From assembly GCA_934541015.1 (NCBI GenBank), contig CAKTDC010000025.1:1-46977 (forward strand): a stretch of 46,977 bases of DNA, in the 5' to 3' direction. The stretch's first letter is position 1; the number at the start of each line of letters is the position of its first letter. Below the pieces are notes generated by a model. The model saw nothing but the letters and a program-made list of their open reading frames with translations. It made no database searches and was not told the DNA's origin. The translations under genes were made by a program, and so were the position numbers. Source of the stretch: an uncultured Luteimonas sp. Its GTDB lineage: Bacteria; Pseudomonadota; Gammaproteobacteria; Xanthomonadales; Xanthomonadaceae. Below, piece by piece: positions 20,782 to 31,730 of the stretch.

Positions 20782-22020
20782 TCAGCGTTCGGGCGAACCC
20801 GCCGCGTCGGGCTGCGCGCCCGCGACCTCCGGCTGGCCACGCTGCAGCCACGGCGCCACCACCGGGATCGTCATCATCGTGCTGGCCACCGCCACCAGCA
20901 GCAGCGCGGTGAAGGTCGCGCCGGTGATGATCTGCTTGTCGGCCAGGATGTTGGCGAAGATGATGACGATCAGGCCCTTGGTCTGCAGCAGCCAGCCGAT
21001 GAGCGAGGCCTCGCCCGGCTTCCAGCCCAGGATCCGGCCCGCCAGGTGCACGCCGGCCAGCCGCCCGGCGATGGAGGCGGCCAGCAGCACGCCGGCGGCG
21101 ACGAACACCTGCACGCCGCCAACGTCCCACGAGGTGCGCAGCCCGGTGCTGAGGAAGAACACCGGCATCAGCACCAGCAGCACGTGCTGGCGCAGCAGGT
21201 CCATGAGGTCCTGCCCGAACCACTCCGCGTCCATCACCACGCCGGCGAGGAAGGCGCCGACCATGAAGTGCAGCCCGGCCCAGTCGGCGCCGAACGCGCA
21301 CGCCGCCAGCCAGACCAGCATCAGGAACCAGCGGTCGTTCGCCGGCAGCGCGCGCATCAGCCGCCGGAACCCGAAGCAGGCCAGGGCGAAGAGGACCAGG
21401 AACGCCGCCTGCCTGCCGATCCGCTCCCAGTCCATCAGCACCAGGGCGAGCACGCCCCAGATCGCCAGGTCGTCGATGCTGGCGTAGCGCAGCAGCCGCT
21501 GGCCGAGCGGGCTGCGCAGGATCGACAGCTTCTCCAGCAGCAGGATCAGGATCGGCAGCGCGGTCACCGCGCAGGCCATGCCGATGGCGACCACGAACTG
21601 CCACGGCCGCCCGCGCTCGCCGATCCAGCCGTCGAAGCCGAGCATCCCCACCGCGACCGCGGCGCCCAGCAGCAGCGGCACCGCCACCGCCAGCCCCGCG
21701 GTGATCCCGGTCTCGCGCCGGCTGCGCCACGCCTGGCGGATGTCGAGCTCGATTCCGGCGATCATCACGAACAGCATCACCCCCCACCAGGCGAGGCCGT
21801 TGAGCGCGGTGACCACCTCGGGGTTGAATACCGTGGCGTGGAACTCCGGGAACGCCCTGCCCAGCAGGCCGGGCCCGAGCAGGATGCCGGCCACGATCTG
21901 CACCACCACCAGCGGCGCCCAGTAGTCGGTGCGGCCCAGGCGCCAGATCAGCCAGGGCACGGCGAAGATGATCGCCATCGCGATCAGGAACAGTTCGACC
22001 GTGGTCATCGGGTGCGACAT
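20782..22020 (-). CDS. CPA2-family cation:proton antiporter
   Basis: 412 aa with 11-13 predicted membrane segments and no C-terminal TrkA domain, so shorter than KefB/KefC. Family features are GILLGPGLLG near the start, ELDIRQAWR after helix 3-4, a central SIDDLAIWGVLAL with the paired acidic residues of the exchanger core, and PVFFLSTGLRTSW. It exchanges Na+ or K+ for H+ across the inner membrane. The ion cannot be assigned from sequence. It is followed by the MFS gene upstream on the same strand (25-nt gap), which may be co-transcribed. Confidence 0.88.
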   Translation of the reverse strand: MSHPMTTVELFLIAMAIIFAVPWLIWRLGRTDYWAPLVVVQIVAGILLGPGLLGRAFPEFHATVFNPEVVTALNGLAWWGVMLFVMIAGIELDIRQAWRSRRETGITAGLAVAVPLLLGAAVAVGMLGFDGWIGERGRPWQFVVAIGMACAVTALPILILLLEKLSILRSPLGQRLLRYASIDDLAIWGVLALVLMDWERIGRQAAFLVLFALACFGFRRLMRALPANDRWFLMLVWLAACAFGADWAGLHFMVGAFLAGVVMDAEWFGQDLMDLLRQHVLLVLMPVFFLSTGLRTSWDVGGVQVFVAAGVLLAASIAGRLAGVHLAGRILGWKPGEASLIGWLLQTKGLIVIIFANILADKQIITGATFTALLLVAVASTMMTIPVVAPWLQRGQPEVAGAQPDAAGSPER

Positions 22021-22045
22021 CCCGGGGTCCCGTGCGGCGGACGGC

Positions 22046-23506
22046 TCAGTGGCCGGCCTGCGCCGCCAGCCGGTCCAGATCGATGCCCTGCCTGCGCAGG
22101 ATGCCGGTCGTGCTCACCGCGTAGATCGCAAGGTAGATGAAGCACAGGACGCCGACGATGAAGCTGGTGTGGATGCCCATGCGGTCGGCCACCTCGCCCT
22201 GCAGCCAGGAAATCACGCCGCCGCCCATGATCATCATGATCAGCATGCTGCTGCCCTGGTTGGTGTGCCGGCCCAGGCCGGTGATCGCCAGGGTGAAGAT
22301 GCACGGCCACATGGTGCTGCAGAACAGGCCGACGCTGATGAAGGCGATGACACTGGTCCAGCCGCTGGTGGACATGCCGATCAGCAGCGCGACGATGCCG
22401 CACGCGGCGAAATACAGCAGCATCCGCGCCGGATTGCCGCGGCTGGCGAAGGTGGCCAGGATCATGGTCACGATCACGCCGGCGTACACCAGGAACTGCG
22501 AAACCTCGTAGCGGGCGATCGCGTTGACCGCCAGGTACACGCCGAAGGCCAGGTACGGCAGCAGGATGGTCAGCATCCACTTTACGCTTGGGCGGACATG
22601 GAAAGCGCCGGCGGCGCCGGCCCAGCGCCCGATCATCAGGCTCGCCCAGTACAGCGATACGAAGGGCGCGATCATCGCCGTCTGCAGGCCCAGGCCGCCC
22701 TGTTCGACCGGCAGGGTCAGGTAGGCAGGCAGGTTGTCGATGGTCGCGACCTCGACCCCGACGTAGACGAAGATCGCCAGCATGCCCAGCACCAGCTGCG
22801 GGTACCTGAGCGCGGAGGCGCGGTGGACCAGCTTGCCCGCATCCTGCGCTTCCTCGCGGGCGACGCCCTCCAGGTCGATGTGGTTGGGCACCGAGGAGAA
22901 TTTCAGGAAGATCGCGACCGCGACGAAGGCCGTGCCGAGCACCAGGTAGGGCGTCTTGACCGCTTCGATGCTGGCCTCGGTGCCGCCGGCGCTGACGCTG
23001 CCGAAGATCGCGATGCTGACCAGCAGCGGGCCGATGGTGGTGCCGAAGTTGTTGACGCCGCCGGCCATGGTCAGCCGCTGCGCGCCGGTGGCCGGATCGC
23101 CCATCACGATCGCCAGCGGGTTGGCCGCGATCTGCTGCAGCGAGAAGCCCAGGCCGACGATGAACAGGCCCGACAGCATCAGCCCGAACGAGCCGGTGTT
23201 GGCCGCCGGGTAGAACAGCAGGGTGCCCATCGCCGAGATCAGCAGGCCCACGGCGATGCCGTTCTTGTAGCCGATGCGGTTGAGCAGGTCGGCGCCGATC
23301 GCCTTCGAGGTCAGGAAATAGATCATCGAGCCGACGGTGTAGGCCACGTAGAACGCCAGCGCCACGTACTGGCTCTGCGCCTGGGTCAGGCTGAAGGCGT
23401 TCTTGAAGACCGGGATCAGGATGCCGTTGCTGGCGGCGACGAAGCCCCAGAAGAAGAACACCGTGATCAGGACGAGGAACTGCGACCACCGGGTTTGCTG
23501 TGTCAT
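22046..23506 (-). CDS. Sugar MFS transporter, FucP/GluP-like
   Basis: 486 aa, 12 predicted membrane helices. It begins FLVLITVFFFWGFVAASNGILIP, typical of the fucose/glucose-galactose:H+ symporter subfamily. QQIAANPLAIVMGDP and GVNNFGTTIGPLL are the conserved helix 4-5 region. The C-terminal half carries FCSTMWPCIFTLAITGLG and GGGVISWLQG. The sugar is unknown and no catabolic genes lie nearby. ATG 23506 is used; the frame continues upstream through a GC-rich spacer without similarity. It is divergent from uvrD across 190 bp. Confidence 0.9.
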   Translation of the reverse strand: MTQQTRWSQFLVLITVFFFWGFVAASNGILIPVFKNAFSLTQAQSQYVALAFYVAYTVGSMIYFLTSKAIGADLLNRIGYKNGIAVGLLISAMGTLLFYPAANTGSFGLMLSGLFIVGLGFSLQQIAANPLAIVMGDPATGAQRLTMAGGVNNFGTTIGPLLVSIAIFGSVSAGGTEASIEAVKTPYLVLGTAFVAVAIFLKFSSVPNHIDLEGVAREEAQDAGKLVHRASALRYPQLVLGMLAIFVYVGVEVATIDNLPAYLTLPVEQGGLGLQTAMIAPFVSLYWASLMIGRWAGAAGAFHVRPSVKWMLTILLPYLAFGVYLAVNAIARYEVSQFLVYAGVIVTMILATFASRGNPARMLLYFAACGIVALLIGMSTSGWTSVIAFISVGLFCSTMWPCIFTLAITGLGRHTNQGSSMLIMMIMGGGVISWLQGEVADRMGIHTSFIVGVLCFIYLAIYAVSTTGILRRQGIDLDRLAAQAGH

Positions 23507-23684
23507 TGGCGTCTCGTCGGCTGCGGTCGGGGCGGGCCGCCAGCGCGGGTGCGCGGGCCGGTCGTCGCGCACTGTGCCACAGCTGCCGGTCCGCGGGCAG
23601 GGGCGCGGGCGGCCGGGCAGGGGGCCGGACCGGGCCGGGCCGCAGGGCTGCCGGCGCTCTTCAGGTGCATCGTTCAGGCTCGCG

Positions 23685-23690
23685 TAAAAT
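23685..23690 (+). promoter_or_regulatory. -10 box of uvrD, leaderless arrangement
   Basis: TAAAAT, six bases, then ATG at 23697. The 30 bases before the start contain no purine-rich ribosome site. The arrangement matches those of hemB, fabG-like, polA and hemF in this window. Confidence 0.55.
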
Positions 23691-23696
23691 GAACGC

Positions 23697-25871
<2,175 letters not shown>

Positions 25872-25995
25872 GCCGCCGGCGTTCCGCCTGGGCAAGACTT
25901 CCGACACTGTCCCGGGTTGCCCCTGGCCTGCTAGGTTCCGGGCCTGCAGGAAGCTCCGTTGTCCGCCCCCTTTTCGCAAACGTGCAGGCCATCCC

Positions 25996-27951
25996 ATGTC
26001 GAATCTGAAGTCGCTGTCCGCGTCGATGCTCCTGGCGGGCCTGCTCGCCGCGTGCGGTGCGCACGACGCCACCGCCCCGGCGGCCACGTCCGCCACGGAT
26101 GCCGCTGCGCAGGCGCCGGCCGCCCGCTACACCGCCGCCCAGTTCTTCGACACCACCAGTTTCCGCATCGCCAGTGCCGGTGGCCTGGCGTTCTCGCCCG
26201 ACGGGCAGTCGCTGCTGATCAGCTCCGACGCGACCGGCGTCTTCAACGCCTACGCCCTGCCGGTGGCGGGCGGGGATCCGGTCGCGCTGACCGCCTCGGC
26301 CGACAACGCGGTGTTCGCCGCCAGCTACCTGCCCGACGGCCGCGTGGTGGTGGAATCGGACCAGGGCGGCAACGAGCTCACCCACGTCTACGTCCGCGAA
26401 GCCGACGGCAGCCTGCGCGACCTCACCCCCGGCGACAACGTCAAGGCCTCCTTCGCCGGCCTCAGCCCGGACGGTGGCACGCTGTGGGTGACGTCCAACG
26501 CGCGCGATCCCCAGGCCTTCGACCTGCTCGCCTTCGATACGGCGAGCCTGGAAGGGCGCATGCTGTTCGAGAACACCGGCGGCTTCTTCCCCAGCGACGT
26601 CTCGCGCGACGGCCGCTGGCTGGCGCTGGCAAAGCCCAACACCTCGGCCGATTCCGATGTCTACCTGGTCGACCTGCAGGGCGACGGCAAGCCGGTGCTG
26701 GTCACCGCGCATACCGGCAACATCTCCTACGGCAGCTACGGCTTCACCCCGGATTCGGCCAGCCTGGTGCTGGCGACCGACGAGAACGGCGAGTTCAACC
26801 AGGCCTGGACCCATGCGCTGGCCGACGGCGCCAGGCAGCCGCTGCTGCAGGCGGACTGGGACGTGATGTTCGTCTCGTGGTCGCCCTCGGGCCGCTACCG
26901 CGTCTCGGCGATCAACGCCGACGCCAAGACCGGGCTCACCCTGCTCGATACCGTGAGCGGCCAGCCGGTGAAGTTCACCGGCCTGCCCGACGGCGACATC
27001 GGCGGCGTGCGCTTCTCGCCGGACGAAACCCGGGTGGCGTTCACGGTGTCGTCCGACACCTCGCCCTCGGATGTCTTCGTCGCCGACATGGCCGACGGCA
27101 AGGCGCGCCGGCTGACCACCGCGCTCAACCCGGCGATCGACGAATCGCAGCTGGTCGAGGCCAGCATCGTCCGCTACGCCGGCGAGGGCGGCGTGCAGGT
27201 ACCGGCGGTGCTGTACCGGCCGCGCGGCGCGAGCGCGCAGAACCCGGTGCCGGCGGTGGTCTTCGCCCACGGTGGCCCCGGCGGGCAGAGCCGGCGCGGC
27301 TACTCGGCCATGATCCAGCACCTGGTCAACCACGGCTACGCGGTGCTGGCGGCGAACAACCGCGGCTCCTCCGGCTACGGCAAGACCTTCTTCCACATGG
27401 ACGACAAGGCCCACGGCGAGGCCGACCTGCGCGACATCGTCGCCGGCGGCGACTGGCTGCGCGCGCAGGACTGGGTGGCCGGCGACCAGGTGGCGGTGAT
27501 GGGTGGCTCCTACGGCGGCTTCATGACCGCCGCCGCGCTCGCCTTCCATCCCGAGGCCTTCGAGGCCGGCATCAACATCTTCGGCGTGACCAACTGGGTG
27601 CGCACGCTGGAGTCGATCCCGGCGTGGTGGGGCGCGCAGCGCGCCGCGCTGTACGACGAGATGGGCGATCCGGCCACCGATGCCGAGCGCCACCGCCGGA
27701 TCTCGCCGCTGTTCCACGCCGGCAATATCGTGCGTCCGCTGCTGGTGGTGCAGGGCGCCAACGATCCGCGCGTGCTGCAGATCGAGTCGGACGAGCTGGT
27801 CGCGGCGGTGCGCGCCAACGAGGTGCCGGTCGAATACGTGCTGTTCCCCGACGAGGGCCACGGCTTCCTCAAGCGGGAGAACCGCGTCTCGGCGCAGGAG
27901 GCCTACCTGGAATTCCTCGACGCGCACGTCAGGAAGGCGGCGGACAACTGA
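25996..27951 (+). CDS. S9 family peptidase, acylaminoacyl-peptidase-like lipoprotein
   Basis: 651 aa. Its signal ends in LLAACG, a lipobox, so the enzyme is likely membrane-tethered through Cys21. The mature N-terminal propeller contains several SPDG repeats (FSPDGQ, LSPDGG, FSPDET). The catalytic domain follows, with Ser505 (GGSYGGF), Asp590 (GANDPRV) and His622 (DEGHGF). It probably degrades oligopeptides in the periplasm. ATG 25996 is supported by the lipoprotein signal starting directly after it. It is the second of three S9 enzymes in this window. A GC-rich hairpin follows the stop, without a T run. Confidence 0.92.
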   Translation: MSNLKSLSASMLLAGLLAACGAHDATAPAATSATDAAAQAPAARYTAAQFFDTTSFRIASAGGLAFSPDGQSLLISSDATGVFNAYALPVAGGDPVALTASADNAVFAASYLPDGRVVVESDQGGNELTHVYVREADGSLRDLTPGDNVKASFAGLSPDGGTLWVTSNARDPQAFDLLAFDTASLEGRMLFENTGGFFPSDVSRDGRWLALAKPNTSADSDVYLVDLQGDGKPVLVTAHTGNISYGSYGFTPDSASLVLATDENGEFNQAWTHALADGARQPLLQADWDVMFVSWSPSGRYRVSAINADAKTGLTLLDTVSGQPVKFTGLPDGDIGGVRFSPDETRVAFTVSSDTSPSDVFVADMADGKARRLTTALNPAIDESQLVEASIVRYAGEGGVQVPAVLYRPRGASAQNPVPAVVFAHGGPGGQSRRGYSAMIQHLVNHGYAVLAANNRGSSGYGKTFFHMDDKAHGEADLRDIVAGGDWLRAQDWVAGDQVAVMGGSYGGFMTAAALAFHPEAFEAGINIFGVTNWVRTLESIPAWWGAQRAALYDEMGDPATDAERHRRISPLFHAGNIVRPLLVVQGANDPRVLQIESDELVAAVRANEVPVEYVLFPDEGHGFLKRENRVSAQEAYLEFLDAHVRKAADN

Positions 27952-28151
27952 TCCCGGCCAGGGGCGCACGCGACGCGTGCCCCCCCGCTTTCCGGGCGCG
28001 GCGGACCGCATCCGCGGTGCCCGGCATCGCGCGCACCAGCATCGACAGGAAGCCGGCCAAGACCGGCAGCTGTCCGCTTGCGCCGGATCAATGCGGGCCG
28101 GCGCGCGCTGCGGTGGCATGATGCCAGTCGACCGCAACCGGAAGCAGCGCC

Positions 28152-28601
28152 ATGTACAAGCACATCCTCATTGCCACCGACGGTTCGGAGCTTGCCGACA
28201 AGGGCATCAAGGCCGGCGTTGCCCTGGCCGTCGCCCTGCAGGCCCGGGTGACCCTGGTGACCGTGTCCGAGCCCTGGGTGAACGCGGTTGCGGGCGATGC
28301 CACGGCGATGACGCTCTCGAGCGAGCTGCGCGAGGATTACCTGGAGGCCAGCGCGGCGGAGGCGGCCCGGATCCTGGCCGGTCCCGAGGCGCGGGCCAGG
28401 GCGGCCGGGCTCGCCGTGCAGAGCGTGTACGTGCCCGAGCGCCAGCCCGCCGAGGCCATCCTCGAGACCGCGGCCGAGCGCTCGGCCGAGCTGATCGTCA
28501 TGGCCTCGCACGGCCGCAGCGGCCTGCGCAAGCTGCTGCTGGGCAGCCAGACGCAGGCGGTGGTGACCAGGGGGTCGCTGCCGGTGCTGGTGGTGCGCTG
28601 A
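28152..28601 (+). CDS. Universal stress protein, UspA family
   Basis: 149 aa single Usp domain: YKHILIATDGSELADKG at the start and ASHGRSGLRKLLLGSQT near the end. The ATP-binding pattern G-2x-G-9x-G(S/T) is kept except that its first Gly is Ala. It is a cytosolic stress-response protein; the exact ligand and role are unknown. GGAAG lies upstream of the ATG. It converges with the DUF2782 gene. The 24-bp gap holds a perfect 16-bp palindrome (28603-28618) that may terminate both. Confidence 0.92.
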   Translation: MYKHILIATDGSELADKGIKAGVALAVALQARVTLVTVSEPWVNAVAGDATAMTLSSELREDYLEASAAEAARILAGPEARARAAGLAVQSVYVPERQPAEAILETAAERSAELIVMASHGRSGLRKLLLGSQTQAVVTRGSLPVLVVR

Positions 28602-28602
28602 T

Positions 28603-28618
28603 CCGCCGCGCGCGGCGG
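28603..28618. terminator. Palindrome between convergent genes
   Basis: CCGCCGCGCGCGGCGG is its own reverse complement and sits directly after the uspA stop and before the stop of the opposing gene. It has no T tract, so a bidirectional attenuating hairpin is only a possibility. Confidence 0.35.
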
Positions 28619-28625
28619 CGCCGGC

Positions 28626-28937
28626 CTACCAGCTGAACAGCTTGAAGTAGGTCTGCGGCGGATTGTCGCCGGCCTTGCTGGAGACGACCTGTCCGTTGCG
28701 CTCGTACAGGTAGTAGGCCGGACCGCGCGGCGGCTGGATCCGGACCATGCGCACCTGTCCGGCCACGCGATATTCGGTGATGACGTCGCCGTTGGCCTCG
28801 GTCCGCGTGTTCTCGACCGCGTTCGCGGGGATGTCGACACCCGCCGGCAGCGCCGGGTCTGCGGTGGTGGCGCAGGCGCCCAGGGCGAGCAGCAGCGAGG
28901 ACAGGGCGAGCGGCAGGAGACGGATGCGTGCGGGCAT
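28626..28937 (-). CDS. DUF2782 family lipoprotein
   Basis: 103 aa with lipobox LALGAC, so lipidated at about residue 22. The domain reads EYRVAGQVRMVRIQP, GPAYYLYERNG and ends YFKLFSW. This is the DUF2782 pattern, a small protein often encoded beside polA in pseudomonads and xanthomonads. The function is unknown. A CATAAT -10 box lies about 31 nt before the ATG. Here a restriction-modification pair lies between it and polA. Confidence 0.82.
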   Translation of the reverse strand: MPARIRLLPLALSSLLLALGACATTADPALPAGVDIPANAVENTRTEANGDVITEYRVAGQVRMVRIQPPRGPAYYLYERNGQVVSSKAGDNPPQTYFKLFSW

Positions 28938-29105
28938 GGCGGGGTCCGGGGAAGTGCCGGCCTCCATTATGGGCCTGGGCGCCCCCCGGAGCGAATGTGG
29001 AGGCGCGGCACCCGAAGGCCATGCGGCGGACGCCCCGGTGCTTCCGCGATCGCTTCTTTGCCTGGAGACTTCGCTGCCGCAGCCGGTGAGACAGGATGGA
29101 GGAGA

Positions 29106-30908
29106 ATGATCCCGGCCCTTCCCCCCGTCCCTGAATCCCGTCACCATCGCCGCATGGATCTGTTGTTCGACAGCCTTGGGCGCGATGCCCGAGCCCCGGA
29201 TGTCTCCGAAGCGCTGGAGACGCTGGCCTCGGTCGAGGACATCGAGCGTGGAGCGGTGTTCACCCGTCCCGAAGTCGTTGCCGCCATTCTCGATCTGGTC
29301 GGATACACGAGCGAGCGGCCGCTGCATCGCCTGCGGCTGCTGGAGCCATCCTTCGGTGAAGGCGACTTCCTGCTTCCTGCGCTTGATCGACTGCTGGTGG
29401 CCTGGCGTCGCGAGGACGGATCTCCTGCGGAGGCACTCACGCAACTCGGCCCTGCCCTGCGCGGCGTGGAACTGCATCCGCAAAGCGTTGCCCAGGTGCG
29501 CAACGCGATCATGTCCCGGCTGGAAAGCGCGGGGGTCGGCGCTCACTCCGCGCGGGCGCTGTGCGACCACTGGCTGATCCGCGACGACTTCCTGCTGACG
29601 GCGCTCCCCCCGGAGTTCGACGTGATCGTCGGCAATCCTCCCTATGTCCGCCAGGAGCGCATTCCAGCCCCGCTGCTGTCGGAGTACCGACGGCGCTACC
29701 GGACGCTGTACGACCGTGCCGATCTGTACGTTCCCTTCTTCGAGCGCGCGCTCGATCTGCTGGCAGCGCGCGGAAGGCTTGGCTTCATCTGCGCCAACCG
29801 CTGGCTGAAGAACCGCTACGGAGGTCCGCTGCGCGAGAAAATCGCCAGTGGGTTCAGGCTGGAGCATTACATCGACATGGAGGGCGTGGATGCATTCCAT
29901 TCGCAGGTCGTCGCCTATCCTGCGATCACGGTGATTGCGTCCGCAGCGCCGGACGCGTCTGTGCCGGTCCGCACCGCGGGTTCGGACGAGGTGCGTCGGC
30001 GCGGGCTTGCCTCGGTCGTGGAGTCGATGCGCTCGCAGTCGGTTGGCAATGGCGTCGAGGAGGTCGTGCTGGAAGGCGGCGATTCGCCATGGCTGCTCGA
30101 CGATGTGCCCGCGCTTCGCCTCCTGCGCCGGATCGAGTCGGACTTCCCCGCACTGGAAGACGCCGGCTGCGAGGTCGGTATCGGCGTGGCCACGGGATGC
30201 GACCGGGCGTTCATCGGCAATCTCGACGATCTGCCGGTGGAACCTGCACGCAAGTTGCCTCTGGTGATGGCGCGCGATCTCGTGGATGGTCGGATTTCCT
30301 GGGGAGGCAAGGGTGTCGTCAATCCCTTCGAGGAAGACGGCAGACTGGCGTCGCTGGATGACTACCCCCGTTTCGCGGCTTATCTGGAGGCCAATCGGGA
30401 AGTTGTCGCCAGACGCCATGTCGCCACCAGGAACCCGTCGAGCTGGTACCGCACGATCGACCGGATCACGCCCTCGCTGGTGCAGCGCCCCAAGCTCCTG
30501 GTGCCGGACATCAAGGGCGAGGCGGTTTTCGCGCTGGATGAGGGTCGCTTCTACCCCCATCACAATCTCTACTACATCACCTCCGGAAGCTGGGACCAGC
30601 GCGCTCTCAGGACGGTATTGCGTTCCTCGTTGAGCCTGATGTTCGTTGCCAGCTACTGCACGCGCATGTCGGGCGGGTTCCTGCGGTTCCAGGCCCAGTA
30701 TCTCCGGCGCCTGCGATTGCCCCGCTGGGAGGATGTGTCCCCGGCCATGCGCAGGTCGCTGCGTGCAGTCGACGAACAGGGCTGCATGGAAACGGTGGAT
30801 ACCGTGGTGTTCGAACTGTTCGGGCTGAGCGCCGAGGAGGCGAGGGTCGCGCGCAGGGTTGCCGACCAGGCGCAGGTCACGGGTCGCCGCCGGAACGCAC
30901 TGGCATGA
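29106..30908 (+). CDS. Type II N6-adenine DNA methyltransferase (PaeR7I-like system)
   Basis: 600 aa gamma-class adenine methyltransferase. The SAM-binding motif I is LEPSFGEGDFL (79-89) and catalytic motif IV is NPPY (177-180), followed by ERALDLLAARGRLGFICANRWLK. The C-terminal half should hold target recognition. Its partner is a PaeR7I/XhoI-type nuclease, so the predicted target is CTCGAG with A methylated, protecting host DNA. The start at 29106 is set by GGAGGAG immediately upstream; ATG 29154 is a weaker alternative. The gene overlaps the nuclease start (ATGA). Base composition is lower in GC than flanking genes (one sampled 60-nt line, 29881-29940, is 58% GC), suggesting transfer. Confidence 0.88.
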   Translation: MIPALPPVPESRHHRRMDLLFDSLGRDARAPDVSEALETLASVEDIERGAVFTRPEVVAAILDLVGYTSERPLHRLRLLEPSFGEGDFLLPALDRLLVAWRREDGSPAEALTQLGPALRGVELHPQSVAQVRNAIMSRLESAGVGAHSARALCDHWLIRDDFLLTALPPEFDVIVGNPPYVRQERIPAPLLSEYRRRYRTLYDRADLYVPFFERALDLLAARGRLGFICANRWLKNRYGGPLREKIASGFRLEHYIDMEGVDAFHSQVVAYPAITVIASAAPDASVPVRTAGSDEVRRRGLASVVESMRSQSVGNGVEEVVLEGGDSPWLLDDVPALRLLRRIESDFPALEDAGCEVGIGVATGCDRAFIGNLDDLPVEPARKLPLVMARDLVDGRISWGGKGVVNPFEEDGRLASLDDYPRFAAYLEANREVVARRHVATRNPSSWYRTIDRITPSLVQRPKLLVPDIKGEAVFALDEGRFYPHHNLYYITSGSWDQRALRTVLRSSLSLMFVASYCTRMSGGFLRFQAQYLRRLRLPRWEDVSPAMRRSLRAVDEQGCMETVDTVVFELFGLSAEEARVARRVADQAQVTGRRRNALA

Positions 30909-31687
30909 GCCCGAGGCTGTTGCCCCCGCGTTTCGACGACATGGTGGCCGATGCCGTGGAGACGTTCTGGACCACGAGGGGCAGCCGCCCGACATTGCGG
31001 CCCCAGGGTGGAAACCGGGATTCTGTGGTCGGTGGAAAGAACATGGACGGCTTCGTCGCCCTGGTGGGCTGCGTGGCGCGGCACTGCGGCTTGCCGGAAA
31101 ATGCGGTGCATACCCGGAAATCGAAGGTCATCCTGCCGGGATTCTTCCGCGCCACCAGGAGCTGGGATGTACTGGTGATCCACCAGCGCCGCCTCCTGGG
31201 GGTGTTCGAGTTCAAGTCGCAGGTCGGTTCGTTCGGCAACAACTTCAACAACCGCAGCGAAGAAGTGATCGGCGCCGCGGCTGACCTGTGGGTGGCCCAT
31301 CATCATGGCGCCTACAGCGACGGCATGCAGCAGCGCGGGGGGCGAGTAGGCGAGGAAGGACCAGCGCTGCTCAATCCGGCCTTCCAGTCCGATCCAAGGC
31401 CGCCGTTCCTGGCCTGGCTGATGCTGCTCGAGGACTCGCCGGCCTCGCGGGCTCCGGTGCGATGCGAGGAGCCGCATTACCGGATACGCGACGAGTTCCG
31501 CGATGCATCCTACGCCAGGCGCTATCAGATCCTGTGCGAAAGACTGGTCGAACGGCAGCTGTATTCCGCGGCAGCGCTGGAGCTTTCGCCCCCGGGGTCG
31601 CGTGTGATCGAGCCGCTTTCCCCTGCCACGAGCATCCGCAACCTGTTCTCCGAGTTCGCGGGCAAGATGCTGGCAGCCGTCGGCTGA
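30905..31687 (+). CDS. PaeR7I/XhoI-family type II restriction endonuclease
   Basis: 260 aa, about the length of PaeR7I. Family-like signatures are GGKNMDGF (43-50) and FEFKSQVGSFGNNFNNR (101-117). A PD-(D/E)XK active site can be read as Asp88 (WDVL) with Glu102-x-Lys104 (EFK). Expected cut site CTCGAG by homology, to be confirmed. Expression is coupled to the methyltransferase by a 4-nt overlap, with the methyltransferase first. No controller (C) protein gene is visible. It ends 43 nt before polA, so it sits directly against that gene's promoter. Confidence 0.9.
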   Translation: MSPRLLPPRFDDMVADAVETFWTTRGSRPTLRPQGGNRDSVVGGKNMDGFVALVGCVARHCGLPENAVHTRKSKVILPGFFRATRSWDVLVIHQRRLLGVFEFKSQVGSFGNNFNNRSEEVIGAAADLWVAHHHGAYSDGMQQRGGRVGEEGPALLNPAFQSDPRPPFLAWLMLLEDSPASRAPVRCEEPHYRIRDEFRDASYARRYQILCERLVERQLYSAAALELSPPGSRVIEPLSPATSIRNLFSEFAGKMLAAVG

Positions 31688-31718
31688 GCGGTCGTCGCTG
31701 GCCGCGGTTGGTCCGGCG

Positions 31719-31724
31719 TAGAAT
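31719..31724 (+). promoter_or_regulatory. -10 box of polA, leaderless arrangement
   Basis: TAGAAT, six bases, then ATG at 31731. No ribosome-binding motif precedes the ATG. The box lies 31 nt after the restriction endonuclease stop, so the inserted genes left the polA promoter core intact. Confidence 0.55.
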
Positions 31725-31730
31725 CGGCGC

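Noticed and set aside
27955..28010. GC-rich hairpin after the second S9 peptidase as an intrinsic terminator
   Set aside because: Stem is imperfect and there is no T tract, so it is not listed as a terminator.
28995..29105. Upstream extension of the methyltransferase frame
   Set aside because: The extra 37 residues are low-complexity and the strong GGAGGAG site lies directly before ATG 29106.
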